NCBI GenBank assembly: GCA_945639195.1 | Contig: CALZEE010000001.1 | Span: 124,001-188,000, forward strand | Length of the DNA stretch: 64,000 nt | Direction of reading: 5' to 3' | Origin: an uncultured Ignatzschineria sp. | GTDB taxonomy: Bacteria; Pseudomonadota; Gammaproteobacteria; Cardiobacteriales; Wohlfahrtiimonadaceae | In this document: positions 9,097 through 17,777 of the stretch, one piece after another | Layout of the letters: the number at the start of each line of letters is the position of its first letter | Position numbering within the stretch: position 1 is the stretch's first letter | The notes under the pieces: model-generated | Told to the model about the DNA's origin: nothing | Seen by the model: the letters and a program-made list of their open reading frames with translations, nothing else | Database searches by the model: none | Made by a program: the position numbers and the translations under genes

Positions 9097-9440
9097 CTAT
9101 CTGCTCGAAAAATGCCGGGCATAGAATCTACATGATTGTGTTAAACATCTGAATGAGTCGGCAGGGCAGGTTGGAGATGAAGCCAGAAGCCAGAAGCTAG
9201 AACTCAGAAATCAGGAAAAAAGGACATCGTTGTAAAATGATTCTCCAAAATGGGATGAAGCCTCTCTGTTTGCTAATCTGAATCATCGCCTTCTTTTGGG
9301 GATCTTTTTTTTTGATCTATCAGTATTTTTTACCATAAACCTTTTTGATTAATCATTGAGGAATAAAGGGATAGAGATGCGCGCTAATGCTGTGGCAGAA
9401 ACGACTATATGCAATTATTGAGTGATTTTGATGCATTTTT

Positions 9441-9469
9441 TTGACAATAGAGACATAAGCCTCTATACT
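9441..9469 (+). promoter_or_regulatory. Promoter of the second tRNA-Val gene
   Basis: TTGACA (9441-9446), 17-base spacer, TATACT (9464-9469), 12 bases before the tRNA. A near-consensus sigma-70 promoter. Confidence 0.85.
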
Positions 9470-9481
9470 CTCTCTTCTATT

Positions 9482-9557
9482 GGGTGCTTAGCTCAGTTGG
9501 TAGAGCATCGCCCTTACAAGGCGAGGGTCGGGGGTTCGAACCCCTCAGCACCCACCA
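9482..9557 (+). tRNA. tRNA-Val (anticodon TAC), copy 2
   Basis: Base-for-base identical to the copy at 8987-9062, including the encoded CCA and the pairing flanks TCTATTG/CAATAGA. It has its own near-consensus promoter and terminator. The downstream neighbour is the AT-rich catabolic module. Confidence 0.97.
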
Positions 9558-9566
9558 CAATAGAAA

Positions 9567-9591
9567 AGCCCGCTTTTTAGCGGGCTTTTTG
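9567..9591 (+). terminator. Intrinsic terminator after tRNA-Val copy 2
   Basis: Stem AGCCCGCT (9567-9574) / AGCGGGCT (9579-9586) with a T-rich loop and tail; a variant of the copy 1 terminator. Confidence 0.88.
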
Positions 9592-9794
9592 TTGTTCTGA
9601 AAAGCACCTAGTTTAATGTACATATTTGATATGCAGAAATTAATCTTCTAAGACTTTCAAATCTAATTATTAGTCATTGTCTTTTTTGATATATTCTTCA
9701 TTGCTTATGCTCTGGTTAGCATCAAATACTAAAATACATTATTTAACGACGCACTATTTAAGCCATATTAGATGTCCTAACATGGTCGCCTATA

Positions 9795-10580
9795 TTATGA
9801 AAATGAGACTTTAGATATTTCACGAGCTGCATTTAGAACGAGAGGCATCACTTTTTCTGTGAATTCTTCTTGGCTGCTATAACTTGTAGCTGGGCAGCTT
9901 ACCGAGAGTACATATTCAATCTCTTTTGTTCTAACATTTCTAATAGGTGCGGCACCGGCAATCATATCTGGTTTAAAATTTTTCCAACTAATGAGATATT
10001 CACTCGCTCGAGCAATATGGATTTTTGTAATTAATTCATCAATGTTTTGTGAAGTGGAGGAGGAGTATTTAACCCATTCCTCAATATTAGCAAAACGAGC
10101 ACGAATTTCAGTATCAGATAGTGTGCTTAGTAGGAGTTGGCCTATTACTGTTGCATAAGCTGGCCATCTTGTACCAATACGAATATTGGATGTAAAAGCG
10201 CCCAAAGCTTGAATATTATTAAGGTAAACGATTTCTGTATTATCTAAGACCGATAGATGTACTGCTACCATAGTCTCATCTCTTAATTGCTGCATAATAC
10301 TTGTTGCGTGTTGCGGGACAGCCATTGTAGAAATTGCTGTATAGCCAAGTTGTAAGACCTTCACACTTAATTTATAGGTTTTGTGTTGTGTTCGAATTAA
10401 GTACCCACAATGCTCTAATGTTTGGACGAGGCGAAAGGCACTTGAGCGATTAATTTCAAGTACAACTGATATCTCACTTAAGGTCATTTCACTCTGTTCG
10501 GGTGTGAAATATTCCAAAATTTTCAATCCTCTAATGAGTCCAGGAACGAGATACTTCTCCTGTTCGTTTATTTGATTCAT
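9795..10580 (-). CDS. IclR-family regulator of the adjacent aromatic-catabolism module
   Basis: A 261-residue IclR protein. The N-terminal winged helix (about 12-75: LKILEYFTPEQSEMTLSEIS, EINRSSAFRLVQTLEHCGYL) is followed by an effector domain (about 90-255). It is transcribed divergently from the Rieske ferredoxin gene across a 212-base gap that holds two tandem inverted repeats, which suits a regulator controlling the module and perhaps itself. IclR proteins of catabolic clusters commonly respond to the aromatic substrate or a ring-cleavage product. Unlike the IclR at 1300, it has no link to hutG. Confidence 0.83.
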   Translation of the reverse strand: MNQINEQEKYLVPGLIRGLKILEYFTPEQSEMTLSEISVVLEINRSSAFRLVQTLEHCGYLIRTQHKTYKLSVKVLQLGYTAISTMAVPQHATSIMQQLRDETMVAVHLSVLDNTEIVYLNNIQALGAFTSNIRIGTRWPAYATVIGQLLLSTLSDTEIRARFANIEEWVKYSSSTSQNIDELITKIHIARASEYLISWKNFKPDMIAGAAPIRNVRTKEIEYVLSVSCPATSYSSQEEFTEKVMPLVLNAAREISKVSFS

Positions 10581-10644
10581 AGGCTTTATTCCTTAAGTTA
10601 TTGATAGATTGAACTTATGAAATTGTAATTTATCATTAATTGGC

Positions 10645-10674
10645 TTGACTTATTTCTTCTAATAATCGTATTCT
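10645..10674 (+). promoter_or_regulatory. Candidate promoter of the catabolic module
   Basis: TTGACT (10645-10650), 18-base spacer, TATTCT (10669-10674). Start of transcription would fall near 10681, just at the tandem inverted repeats. Confidence 0.45.
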
Positions 10675-10682
10675 GGCATTAA

Positions 10683-10719
10683 TGTTTTATAAAGTAAACA
10701 ATGTTTCACATACAAAACA
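10683..10719. promoter_or_regulatory. Tandem inverted repeats TGTTT-N8-AAACA, likely IclR operators
   Basis: Two copies of the same 18-bp inverted repeat, 10683-10700 and 10702-10719, one base apart (19-bp period). Arms are identical and spacers differ (TATAAAGT, CACATACA). They lie in the gap between the divergent IclR gene and the Rieske ferredoxin gene, and downstream of the candidate promoter, where binding would block transcription. Confidence 0.65.
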
Positions 10720-10792
10720 ATAATAACCCAAATAGTAAGAAGACATAAAAAGATCTTCGGGGAAAATTTGAGCACTAAGAGGAGCCGGTGAC

Positions 10793-11104
10793 ATGAATTG
10801 GATTACAGTATGTCAAGTGGAAGAAGTCGATGAGTTTATGCCAAAGGCAGTTACGATTAATGAAATAAAGATTGGTATATTTCAGAAAAATGATCAGTAT
10901 TTTGCAATTGAAAATGTTTGTCCCCATGCCTATGCACTATTAACAGAAGGCTTTGTTGAAAATGGCACAGTTGAATGTCCTTTACATGAAGCGATTTTTG
11001 ATATCGCTACTGGCAAATTAGAGAGCGGGCCTGGTTGCCGAAATCTCTCTATTTACCCTACAAAAGTTGAAGATGGTGCTGTTTTGGTATCACTTGAAAA
11101 ATAG
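10793..11104 (+). CDS. Rieske-type ferredoxin of a ring-hydroxylating oxygenase
   Basis: A 103-residue soluble [2Fe-2S] electron carrier. The cluster ligands are visible as Cys43-Pro-His45 and Cys62-Pro-Leu-His65, the spacing of BphA3-type ferredoxins. It should pass electrons from the reductase encoded at 14484 to the oxygenase encoded at 11625. It is the first gene of the module, preceded by GAGGAG. The gap to the next gene is 195 bases, the longest in the module and without a visible terminator. Confidence 0.9.
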   Translation: MNWITVCQVEEVDEFMPKAVTINEIKIGIFQKNDQYFAIENVCPHAYALLTEGFVENGTVECPLHEAIFDIATGKLESGPGCRNLSIYPTKVEDGAVLVSLEK

Positions 11105-11299
11105 AAATTTTCTTTGTGAACAACTAAGAATGAATGGACTACAGAGAATAAATTTTTATGAGTTGAGATAATCAGAGATTATCTATGATAACTGAGATCT
11201 CAATTTAATTTCTAAAGCAGTACGCAGGTTTTCAATGCGTTTTTGACCCCACAATTATTAAATAATACCCGTGGGAGATTAGAGTCAGAGGAGGATTGC

Positions 11300-11599
11300 A
11301 TGACAAATTATAATGAAAAACTAAAAACATGGCTAGAAAATAGGCCAAATCCCGATGCTGGGATTAATAATATTCAATTTCCAGGAGACGTAACCCATGT
11401 TATTTGGCAAAACCGATCACATGAACCGACGGATTATGAACTCTCGTTAAAGGATCACTTTATTCAAGCTTTCACTGAGGGTGCGATATCAGCTACAGAT
11501 ATTGTGAATGCGCTTAATAAGCAAGGAATACAGCTTGAAAGTGGTGAGAAATTTACTGAGTCAAACTTAGAAGCTGAAATGTCTCGTTTGGGCTATTAA
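11300..11599 (+). CDS. Small conserved-looking protein of the Rieske cluster, function unknown
   Basis: A 99-residue acidic protein beginning MTNYNEKLKTWLENRPNPDA. The start at 11300 is chosen over an upstream in-frame codon at 11243 because of the ribosome-binding site AGAGGAGGA just before it. The N-terminal half is Trp/Asn/Pro-rich. The C-terminal half looks like a helix-turn-helix of the kind found in recombinases (AISATDIVNALNKQGI, FTESNLEAEMSRLGY). It sits 25 bases before the oxygenase alpha subunit, so an accessory or regulatory role for the oxygenase is plausible; it is not a beta subunit by sequence or size. Confidence 0.7.
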   Translation: MTNYNEKLKTWLENRPNPDAGINNIQFPGDVTHVIWQNRSHEPTDYELSLKDHFIQAFTEGAISATDIVNALNKQGIQLESGEKFTESNLEAEMSRLGY

Positions 11600-11624
11600 G
11601 AAATATCAATTGGAGGATAGATTT

Positions 11625-12695
11625 ATGACATCAAGAAAATTTAAAGATGAGCAAGAGTATCTCGATTTTGGTTTACGTAACCTTTGGTATCCTGTTCTTG
11701 CGAGTTGGGAAGTGGGCAATAGTCCTGTAGGTATTACTCGCTTGGGTGAGAATATTGTTGTTTGGCGCGACGAATCAGGTAAGGTGCACGCCCTTGAAGA
11801 TCGATGCCCGCATAGAGGTGCAAGACTCTCTCTTGGTTGGAACTTAGGGAATCGTGTTGCTTGTTGGTATCACGGTGTAGAGGTGAGATTTGATGGCGTT
11901 GTAGAGGATGTGCCAGCAGTTGCAAGTTGTCCTATGACGGGTGCTGATTGTGTGAAGTCTTACCATGTACAAGAGATTCAAGGGGGGATCTTTATCTGGT
12001 TTGGTATTGGTGATACTGAGCCTGATGCGCTTGAACTTCCTGAGCAGCTTGTGAATGATGACTGGAGTAGTTTCCTCTGCATGGCAGATTGGAAAGTCAA
12101 TTATCAATATGCCGTGGATAATGTTATGGATCCAATGCACGGTACTTATCTGCATTCAGTCTCTCACTCTATGTCTGAGGGTGATCGCACTGCAGAAATG
12201 AGTCTGCGCCCGACAAAAACGGGATTCGTTTTTGAAAAAGATGGGCAATCAGGTGTGAACTTTGACTGGGTTGAGTATGGGCAGACGGGAAGTGCATGGT
12301 TACGACTATCGATCCCTTATCAGAAGAAATTTGGTCCTGGCGGCAGTTTCTGGATTGTTGGTTTTGCGACGCCTATTGATGAGCATAATACGCGCGTTTT
12401 CTTTTGGCGTTGCCGTCAAGTGGAAGGATTACAGCGTAATATTTGGCGATTCCTTTATCGCACGCATTTAGAAAAGCTGCATTGGGATGTATTAGAGCAA
12501 GATCGCATTATCTTAGAAAACTTAGCACCATCCGCGCGTAATCATGAGTTCCTATATCAGCATGATGTTGGTGTTTCTCGTTTACGTCGTATGTTTAAGC
12601 GTGAAGCGGATAAGCAATTTATGGCGCTACAAGCGTATGAAGCCTCCAAAGCAAATGTCGATGCTGTGGGTGCAACAATTCATGAGGCGCAATAG
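11625..12695 (+). CDS. Rieske non-heme iron oxygenase, alpha subunit
   Basis: The terminal oxygenase of the module, expected to hydroxylate or demethylate an aromatic substrate. With the start at ATG 11625 (ribosome-binding site TGGAGGA 11611-11617; an upstream TTG would place that site inside the gene) it has 356 residues. The Rieske centre is Cys61-X-His63 and Cys80-X2-His83. The mononuclear iron site is N166-X2-D169-X2-H172-X4-H177 plus an acidic residue in the C-terminal EQD segment. No small beta subunit is encoded nearby. The partner ferredoxin and BphA4-like reductase make this a three-component alpha-only system, as in carbazole-type oxygenases. Substrate unknown. Confidence 0.9.
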   Translation: MTSRKFKDEQEYLDFGLRNLWYPVLASWEVGNSPVGITRLGENIVVWRDESGKVHALEDRCPHRGARLSLGWNLGNRVACWYHGVEVRFDGVVEDVPAVASCPMTGADCVKSYHVQEIQGGIFIWFGIGDTEPDALELPEQLVNDDWSSFLCMADWKVNYQYAVDNVMDPMHGTYLHSVSHSMSEGDRTAEMSLRPTKTGFVFEKDGQSGVNFDWVEYGQTGSAWLRLSIPYQKKFGPGGSFWIVGFATPIDEHNTRVFFWRCRQVEGLQRNIWRFLYRTHLEKLHWDVLEQDRIILENLAPSARNHEFLYQHDVGVSRLRRMFKREADKQFMALQAYEASKANVDAVGATIHEAQ

Positions 12696-12707
12696 AGGGA
12701 CTATAAG

Positions 12708-13466
12708 ATGACGGCGTTACTGCAAGGAAAGCATGTTGTTATTACCGGCGCTGCGCGTGGGCTAGGTTACGACTTTGCCTGCGCGGCATTGAATGCCGGT
12801 GCGACGGTATTGATGGTAGATATTTTAGGTGATCTATTACAAGAGAGAGCCGAAAAGCTGCAGGAAGATGGGGAAAAAGCCCATTTTATGGTCGCGGATT
12901 TAAGTAATAAAAATTCGATTGAAGAGGTCTCTAATTGGGTTGAAAGCAATTGGCTAGGCGTAGATGGGCTTATAAACTGCGCAGCATTAGCAACGGGTGT
13001 AGGCGGCGTTACTATGATGGATTATGATCCTGATCTTTGGGATCGAGTGATGGCTGTGAATGTTAAAGGCACATGGTTGATGACTCAAGCAATGGTTCCC
13101 TTTTTAAAGAGATCGGGGGGCGGAAAAGTTGTGAATATCGCCTCAGATACAGCGCTTTGGGGCGCACCAAGACTGATGGCTTATGTGGCTAGTAAAGGCG
13201 CTATTCTTTCAATGACGCGCTCAATGGCGAGGGAGTTAGGTGAGTTCAATATCTGTGTGAATAGTTTATCGCCGGGATTAACCTTGGTTGAAGCAACAGA
13301 ATATGTGCCAGAAGAGAGACATAATCTTTATGTTAACGGTCGTGCAATTCAACGTGAACAGTTACCTGAAGATGTTAGTGGGACAGCGCTTTATCTAATC
13401 TCTGATCTTGCTTCTTTTGTGACAGGCCAAAATATTCTTGTAAATGGCGGGTTTGTATTTAATTAG
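12708..13466 (+). CDS. SDR-family dehydrogenase (probable cis-dihydrodiol or alcohol dehydrogenase)
   Basis: A 252-residue classical short-chain dehydrogenase. The NAD(P)-binding motif is TGAARGLG (13-20), the NAG-equivalent is NCAA (90-93), and the catalytic Ser146, Tyr159 and Lys163 (YVASK) are present. Asp38 at the end of the second strand favours NAD. It lies 12 bases after the Rieske oxygenase and 11 before the ring-cleavage dioxygenase, which fits rearomatisation of a cis-diol to a catechol. Oxidation of another alcohol intermediate cannot be excluded. Confidence 0.85.
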   Translation: MTALLQGKHVVITGAARGLGYDFACAALNAGATVLMVDILGDLLQERAEKLQEDGEKAHFMVADLSNKNSIEEVSNWVESNWLGVDGLINCAALATGVGGVTMMDYDPDLWDRVMAVNVKGTWLMTQAMVPFLKRSGGGKVVNIASDTALWGAPRLMAYVASKGAILSMTRSMARELGEFNICVNSLSPGLTLVEATEYVPEERHNLYVNGRAIQREQLPEDVSGTALYLISDLASFVTGQNILVNGGFVFN

Positions 13467-13477
13467 GAGAGATTAAT

Positions 13478-14407
13478 ATGCTGAATGGAATTAAGACATT
13501 GAAGTTTGGGGTGGAGAATTTTGCGAAATCAAAACAGTATCTCGAAGATTTTGGGTTGGATGCAGTAAAAACAGATATTGAAAACACGTTGAAATATAGA
13601 TTGATTAATGGCAGTGAAATATATGTTTACGATATTAATGATGCAAGATTACCTAAAGCTTTTGAGTCTGGTTCAACACTTCGCGAGGTCACTTGGGCTG
13701 TTAATCGTCATCAGGATATTGCTCGTTTAGCCGAAACCTTAAAAAATGAGCCGGGATATAGCTATAAAGAGGGTATTGTGAGGTGTTTTGATCCCAATGG
13801 TATGGCCTTGGTTTTCAAAGAAAGTATTTTACAGTCAGCAGCAGAGGAGGTCAGTTTACCCCTTAATCAATATGGGAAAATTAGCCGAGTTAATCAACCT
13901 AGTCCTGTATATGAGAAAGCATCGCCGGTTGCAATTGGTCATGTTGTGTTTTTTACCCCAAATATTGAAATAACTCAGAAATTTTATGAGGATAAGCTCG
14001 GCTTTTATCTCTCAGATGCATATCGTGGTCGTGGTGCATTTATGCGTTGCGCAGCTGAAGGCTGGCATCATGATCTATTTCTATTAAAGTTACCAACGCG
14101 TGAAACTGCAGGATTAAATCATGTGGCTTTTGTAGTAAGAGATATCCATGAAGTAATTGGCGGTGGTCTGAATATGAATAGATTGAAGTGGGATTCTTTC
14201 ATTGGTCCAGGGAGACATCCTGTCTCATCGGCTTATTTCTGGTATATACATTCACCACTAGGAGGCGCATTCGAATATTATACAAATGATGATTATGTAA
14301 CGCCTGCCTGGAAGCCTCGCGTTTATGATTATGCACTAGAGCTCTTTACAGAATGGGCCATTGAGGGTGGTATCGACTCAGACACGAGAAGACAGATTAA
14401 GAAATAA
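13478..14407 (+). CDS. Type I extradiol ring-cleavage dioxygenase (VOC superfamily)
   Basis: A 309-residue two-domain protein of the BphC type, predicted to open a catechol ring next to the hydroxyls using Fe(II) or Mn(II). The metal triad His155, His215 and Glu266 matches the His146/His210/Glu260 of BphC. The second-shell residues His197/198 (WHH), His247 (GRH) and Tyr256 also align. The C-terminal domain (about 150-270) is active; the N-terminal half is a degenerate structural repeat. Neighbouring genes supply the likely diol and an alpha/beta hydrolase for the ring-opened product. Confidence 0.88.
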   Translation: MLNGIKTLKFGVENFAKSKQYLEDFGLDAVKTDIENTLKYRLINGSEIYVYDINDARLPKAFESGSTLREVTWAVNRHQDIARLAETLKNEPGYSYKEGIVRCFDPNGMALVFKESILQSAAEEVSLPLNQYGKISRVNQPSPVYEKASPVAIGHVVFFTPNIEITQKFYEDKLGFYLSDAYRGRGAFMRCAAEGWHHDLFLLKLPTRETAGLNHVAFVVRDIHEVIGGGLNMNRLKWDSFIGPGRHPVSSAYFWYIHSPLGGAFEYYTNDDYVTPAWKPRVYDYALELFTEWAIEGGIDSDTRRQIKK

Positions 14408-14483
14408 ATATAACAAACTATTTTTATTCACAATTTACGTGAAACAAAGATATGAATTAGCACAGGCATGAGGGGGCGTCGTT

Positions 14484-15695
14484 ATGGAAAGAGTAGTAAT
14501 TATTGGTGGAGGGCAAGCTGCGATTTGGGCTGCACATACATTAAGAACTGAAGGATACAGTGGTGCTATTGCGGTTATCTCTGATGAAGAGCATGTGTTC
14601 TATGAACGACCACCGCTCTCAAAACAAGTTTTGTTAGACGAGATGACTCATGATGCTTTGCAGTTTTTCCCTAAAGAGGTGGTTGAGTCTCTCAATCTCA
14701 CACTTTACAAGCCACATCGTGCTACAAAAATTAATGAGGTTACTAGAGAGGTCTTACTCGATGATGGGCGGGCATTGCCTTACGATAAGTTATTAATTGC
14801 TACCGGTAGTCAGGCTCGGATTCCAGTTGAAGCTTGGAGATCGCTACCCAATCTTTTCTCTCTAAGAACAATTCAAGATAGTTTAGCGCTCCAAGCTGTG
14901 CTACCTAATGTTAGGACAATTGCTATTGTAGGTGGTGGTTGGATAGGACTTGAAATTGCAGCCTCACTTCGTAAGAAAGGCTGCGATGTTACGTTGCTTG
15001 AGTTAGGAGAGAGACTCTGTGCTAGGAGCGTGAGTAGCGAGGTTTCTCGATTCATGGAGTCGGTACATAAAGAGGAGGGCGTTGAACTCTGCTTTGAGTG
15101 TGGGGAAATCGATATTGTTGAAGATGCGGATAGGCTGATGATCTTAAAAGATAATGTTAAATGGCGGACATTTGATATTGTCTTGGTCGGTGCAGGTGCA
15201 CACATCAATAAAGAGTTGGCGGTTGATATAGGATTAGCAACGAAAGATGGCATTGTTGTGGATCATTATTGTCAAACCTCAAACCCTGATATCTATGCCG
15301 CAGGTGATGTTGCGATACACCCTGAACTTGGCTTTTGCATTCAATCTTGGGCAAATGCGCAAAATCAAGGAATTATCGCAGCAAAAGCAATGTTAGGAGA
15401 AAAGACGCGTATTAAATACCAGGAGACTCCTTGGCTCTGGTCTGATCAATATGATTGTAATATTCAAATATTAGGTACACCGATAGCCCTTGACGAAACA
15501 ACGGTAGTCATACGCGATTCAGGAAAGCGACAAAAGAGTTTCTTCTATCTCACTGACGCAGGTAAGCTCCAATATTTAGTTTCTATTAATGATGCCCGTA
15601 TTGTACAGATTGCTAAGCGATGGTTAAAAGCAGATAGAACCCTAAATCCGCAAGAGCTTGCAGATACTCAATTTAATGTCATGAGTCTTCGCTAA
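14484..15695 (+). CDS. FAD-dependent ferredoxin reductase (BphA4/HcaD-like)
   Basis: A 403-residue NADH:ferredoxin oxidoreductase completing the electron chain of the Rieske system. Two dinucleotide folds are visible: IIGGGQAA near the start for FAD and IVGGGWIGLEIA near residue 150 for NADH. YAAGDVA near residue 273 is the second FAD motif. The conserved YERPPLSK segment follows the first fold. The C-terminal domain resembles those of oxygenase-coupled reductases (ETPWLWSDQYDCNIQILG). GGGGCG-like ribosome-binding signal before the ATG. Confidence 0.9.
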   Translation: MERVVIIGGGQAAIWAAHTLRTEGYSGAIAVISDEEHVFYERPPLSKQVLLDEMTHDALQFFPKEVVESLNLTLYKPHRATKINEVTREVLLDDGRALPYDKLLIATGSQARIPVEAWRSLPNLFSLRTIQDSLALQAVLPNVRTIAIVGGGWIGLEIAASLRKKGCDVTLLELGERLCARSVSSEVSRFMESVHKEEGVELCFECGEIDIVEDADRLMILKDNVKWRTFDIVLVGAGAHINKELAVDIGLATKDGIVVDHYCQTSNPDIYAAGDVAIHPELGFCIQSWANAQNQGIIAAKAMLGEKTRIKYQETPWLWSDQYDCNIQILGTPIALDETTVVIRDSGKRQKSFFYLTDAGKLQYLVSINDARIVQIAKRWLKADRTLNPQELADTQFNVMSLR

Positions 15696-15866
15696 ATAGA
15701 GTCATAACCTGAAGATATTCGTTTCACCGAAAGAACAAAGTGTTGTAGTCACAAACATAAAAAGAGCCAAAACGGCCTGAAGAACGAAATAATATATCAA
15801 TGAGGATGCGTTAGAAAACGACACTACTAATAAGATCGTTTCAACGTTGTAACAAGGAGAGGGATT

Positions 15867-17096
15867 ATGAGTGAAGCACTGGCAGAAAGGTTACCATTTG
15901 TGCCTAAGAATTTATTGAAGCATTGGACGCCGGCAACCGTATTAATGATCTGTGTTGTTCTAGCATTTTTTGACAAAATTAGTATTGCTGTTCTATTTTC
16001 AGATCCTATATTCCAAGAGACTATGGGCGTGGGAGAGAATAAGAGTCGACTCGGTTGGCTCATGACAAGTTTTCTTCTCTCTTATGGATTCTCTTCGGTA
16101 TTTTTAAGTTTCTTAGGAGATATATTTAGTCCCAAAAAATTAATTTTTTGGTCAGTACTAAGTTGGGGAATTCTGATGATTATCATGGGATTCACAACGA
16201 CCTATAAAGGAATGCTTGTTAATCGGGTTCTCCTTGGTATAGCTGAAGGACCACTGTTTGCACTCTGTTATAGCATTGTTAAGAGCTGTTATTCTGATAA
16301 AGAGCAAGCAAGAGCATCCACAATGTTTATCTTAGGAACGCCTATTGGCGCTGCACTTGGATTCCCAATTACAGCCTATGTCCTTGGGAATTATGATTGG
16401 CATACAACATTTTATGTGATGGGAGTACTTACCCTTATTGCAACGATACTTGTTCACTTTGGGCTGAGAAATGTCGAGATTTCTGGGCGTAAGCAGATTG
16501 CTAAAGCTAATCATCGCGCTAACTTACGTATGTTAATGAATAATCGGGCATTCTGGATTGTCTGTATCTTTAATATTGCTTTAATGACCTATCTCTGGGG
16601 TTTAAATAGCTGGATACCGACTTATCTAATGGAATCTAAAGGCTTTAATCTTAAAGAATTTGGTAGCCTATCGATGATTCCATTTGTAGGGATGTTGTTG
16701 GGTGAGATCGGCGGCGCGTTATTCTCTGATAGATTTACCACGCGCAGAGCGCCTCAAGTATTTATTGGGCTTTTAGGTGCTGGGATTGCGATGTATCTCA
16801 TGGTCATTGTTAAAAGTAATACGCTTGTCATTGTTATGATGACGATTAGTTCCATGATGTGGGGAATCTCAGTTTCAGCAGTATTTGCTCTTCTTTCAAG
16901 AGTGAGTGCAAAAGAGGTAGCAACAACAGCAGGCGGAATTTTCAATGGCTTGGCAAATTTTACAAGTGCAATTATTCCTGTATTAATTGCTTATATTGTG
17001 GTATTTACCGGCAGTTTTGATACGGGAATAATCTTCCTTTCAATCGTGGCTATCGGTGGATCTATGATCTTATTACCACTATTAAGACGGTATTAG
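15867..17096 (+). CDS. MFS transporter, anion:cation symporter (ACS) type
   Basis: A 409-residue inner-membrane carrier with 12 predicted helices in two six-helix halves and a cytoplasmic loop near 205-225. The segment RVLLGIAEGPLFALCYSIVK matches the conserved helix 4/5 region of ACS-family carriers for organic acids such as phthalate or glucarate. Placed inside the module, it most likely brings in the aromatic acid substrate. Ribosome-binding site AAGGAGAG precedes the start. Confidence 0.83.
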   Translation: MSEALAERLPFVPKNLLKHWTPATVLMICVVLAFFDKISIAVLFSDPIFQETMGVGENKSRLGWLMTSFLLSYGFSSVFLSFLGDIFSPKKLIFWSVLSWGILMIIMGFTTTYKGMLVNRVLLGIAEGPLFALCYSIVKSCYSDKEQARASTMFILGTPIGAALGFPITAYVLGNYDWHTTFYVMGVLTLIATILVHFGLRNVEISGRKQIAKANHRANLRMLMNNRAFWIVCIFNIALMTYLWGLNSWIPTYLMESKGFNLKEFGSLSMIPFVGMLLGEIGGALFSDRFTTRRAPQVFIGLLGAGIAMYLMVIVKSNTLVIVMMTISSMMWGISVSAVFALLSRVSAKEVATTAGGIFNGLANFTSAIIPVLIAYIVVFTGSFDTGIIFLSIVAIGGSMILLPLLRRY

Positions 17097-17242
17097 CGTT
17101 GGAATTATATTGAGAGTTATATATTTAATGTGTTTGGATTTTCAAGAATTAGGAGATCACATAGAGTGTGGTTTTGTAATAGAGATGTAACAACCCGTAA
17201 CGGGGATTTTATTCGGAGTTTTATTCACAAAGGAGAATGGAT

Positions 17243-17764
17243 ATGACTAGAACATTTGAAACTTGGAGCCGCCCTGAGGGGAAATCTTTAGAAGAGTGGA
17301 TGAATACACGTATCGCTCGCCTTGAAGATCGTAAATATGATTTTGATGCCTTAAAGTTCCAGGCAGATTACGATCCAAAATATCGTCGTGCTCAGATGCG
17401 TTATATGGGAACGGGTGCAACGGGCGTATCTACTGATACCAATACAGTTCCTGCTGAAAACTTCACTTTTTCAACAATGGTGTTGCCGGCACAATGTGAG
17501 GGTCCATTGCATCTTCATGATGATGTGGAAGAGGTATTTTTCCTACTACGCGGATCGATCGAACTCTTCTTAGAAGATAAGGGTGAGAAGTATTCTGTCA
17601 TTTTAAAAGAGCGTGATTTAATCTCAATTCCGCCAGGAATCTATCGTGGGCTCTATAACTACACGCAAGAAGATGCGCTTATGTGTGTGATGTTAGGAAC
17701 GCCTAAGCCACAGATACCCACTTATCCTGAGGATCATCCCTTATCAAAGATAAAGAGAAATTAA
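17243..17764 (+). CDS. Cupin-domain protein of the catabolic module
   Basis: A 173-residue protein with a single cupin barrel. The metal-binding motif 1 is HLHDDVEEVFFLLRG and motif 2 is IPPGIYRGLYN, where the usual His is replaced by Tyr or Arg. The start at 17243 is preferred over 17237 because GGAG (17232-17235) is then 7 bases away. It could be a small dioxygenase, an isomerase or a binding protein for a ring-cleavage product. The residues do not decide this. Confidence 0.75.
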   Translation: MTRTFETWSRPEGKSLEEWMNTRIARLEDRKYDFDALKFQADYDPKYRRAQMRYMGTGATGVSTDTNTVPAENFTFSTMVLPAQCEGPLHLHDDVEEVFFLLRGSIELFLEDKGEKYSVILKERDLISIPPGIYRGLYNYTQEDALMCVMLGTPKPQIPTYPEDHPLSKIKRN

Positions 17765-17777
17765 TTCAAGGTAATTG

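Larger units (their letters stand above)
9063..9481 (+). other. Spacer between the two tRNA-Val copies
   Basis: About 420 bases with no supported gene. It contains the copy 1 terminator, a degenerate 7-bp-periodic tract (9181-9215, units AGCCAGA, AGCCAGA, AGCTAGA, ACTCAGA, AATCAGG) and the copy 2 promoter. The two tRNA transcription units are therefore separate. Confidence 0.6.
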
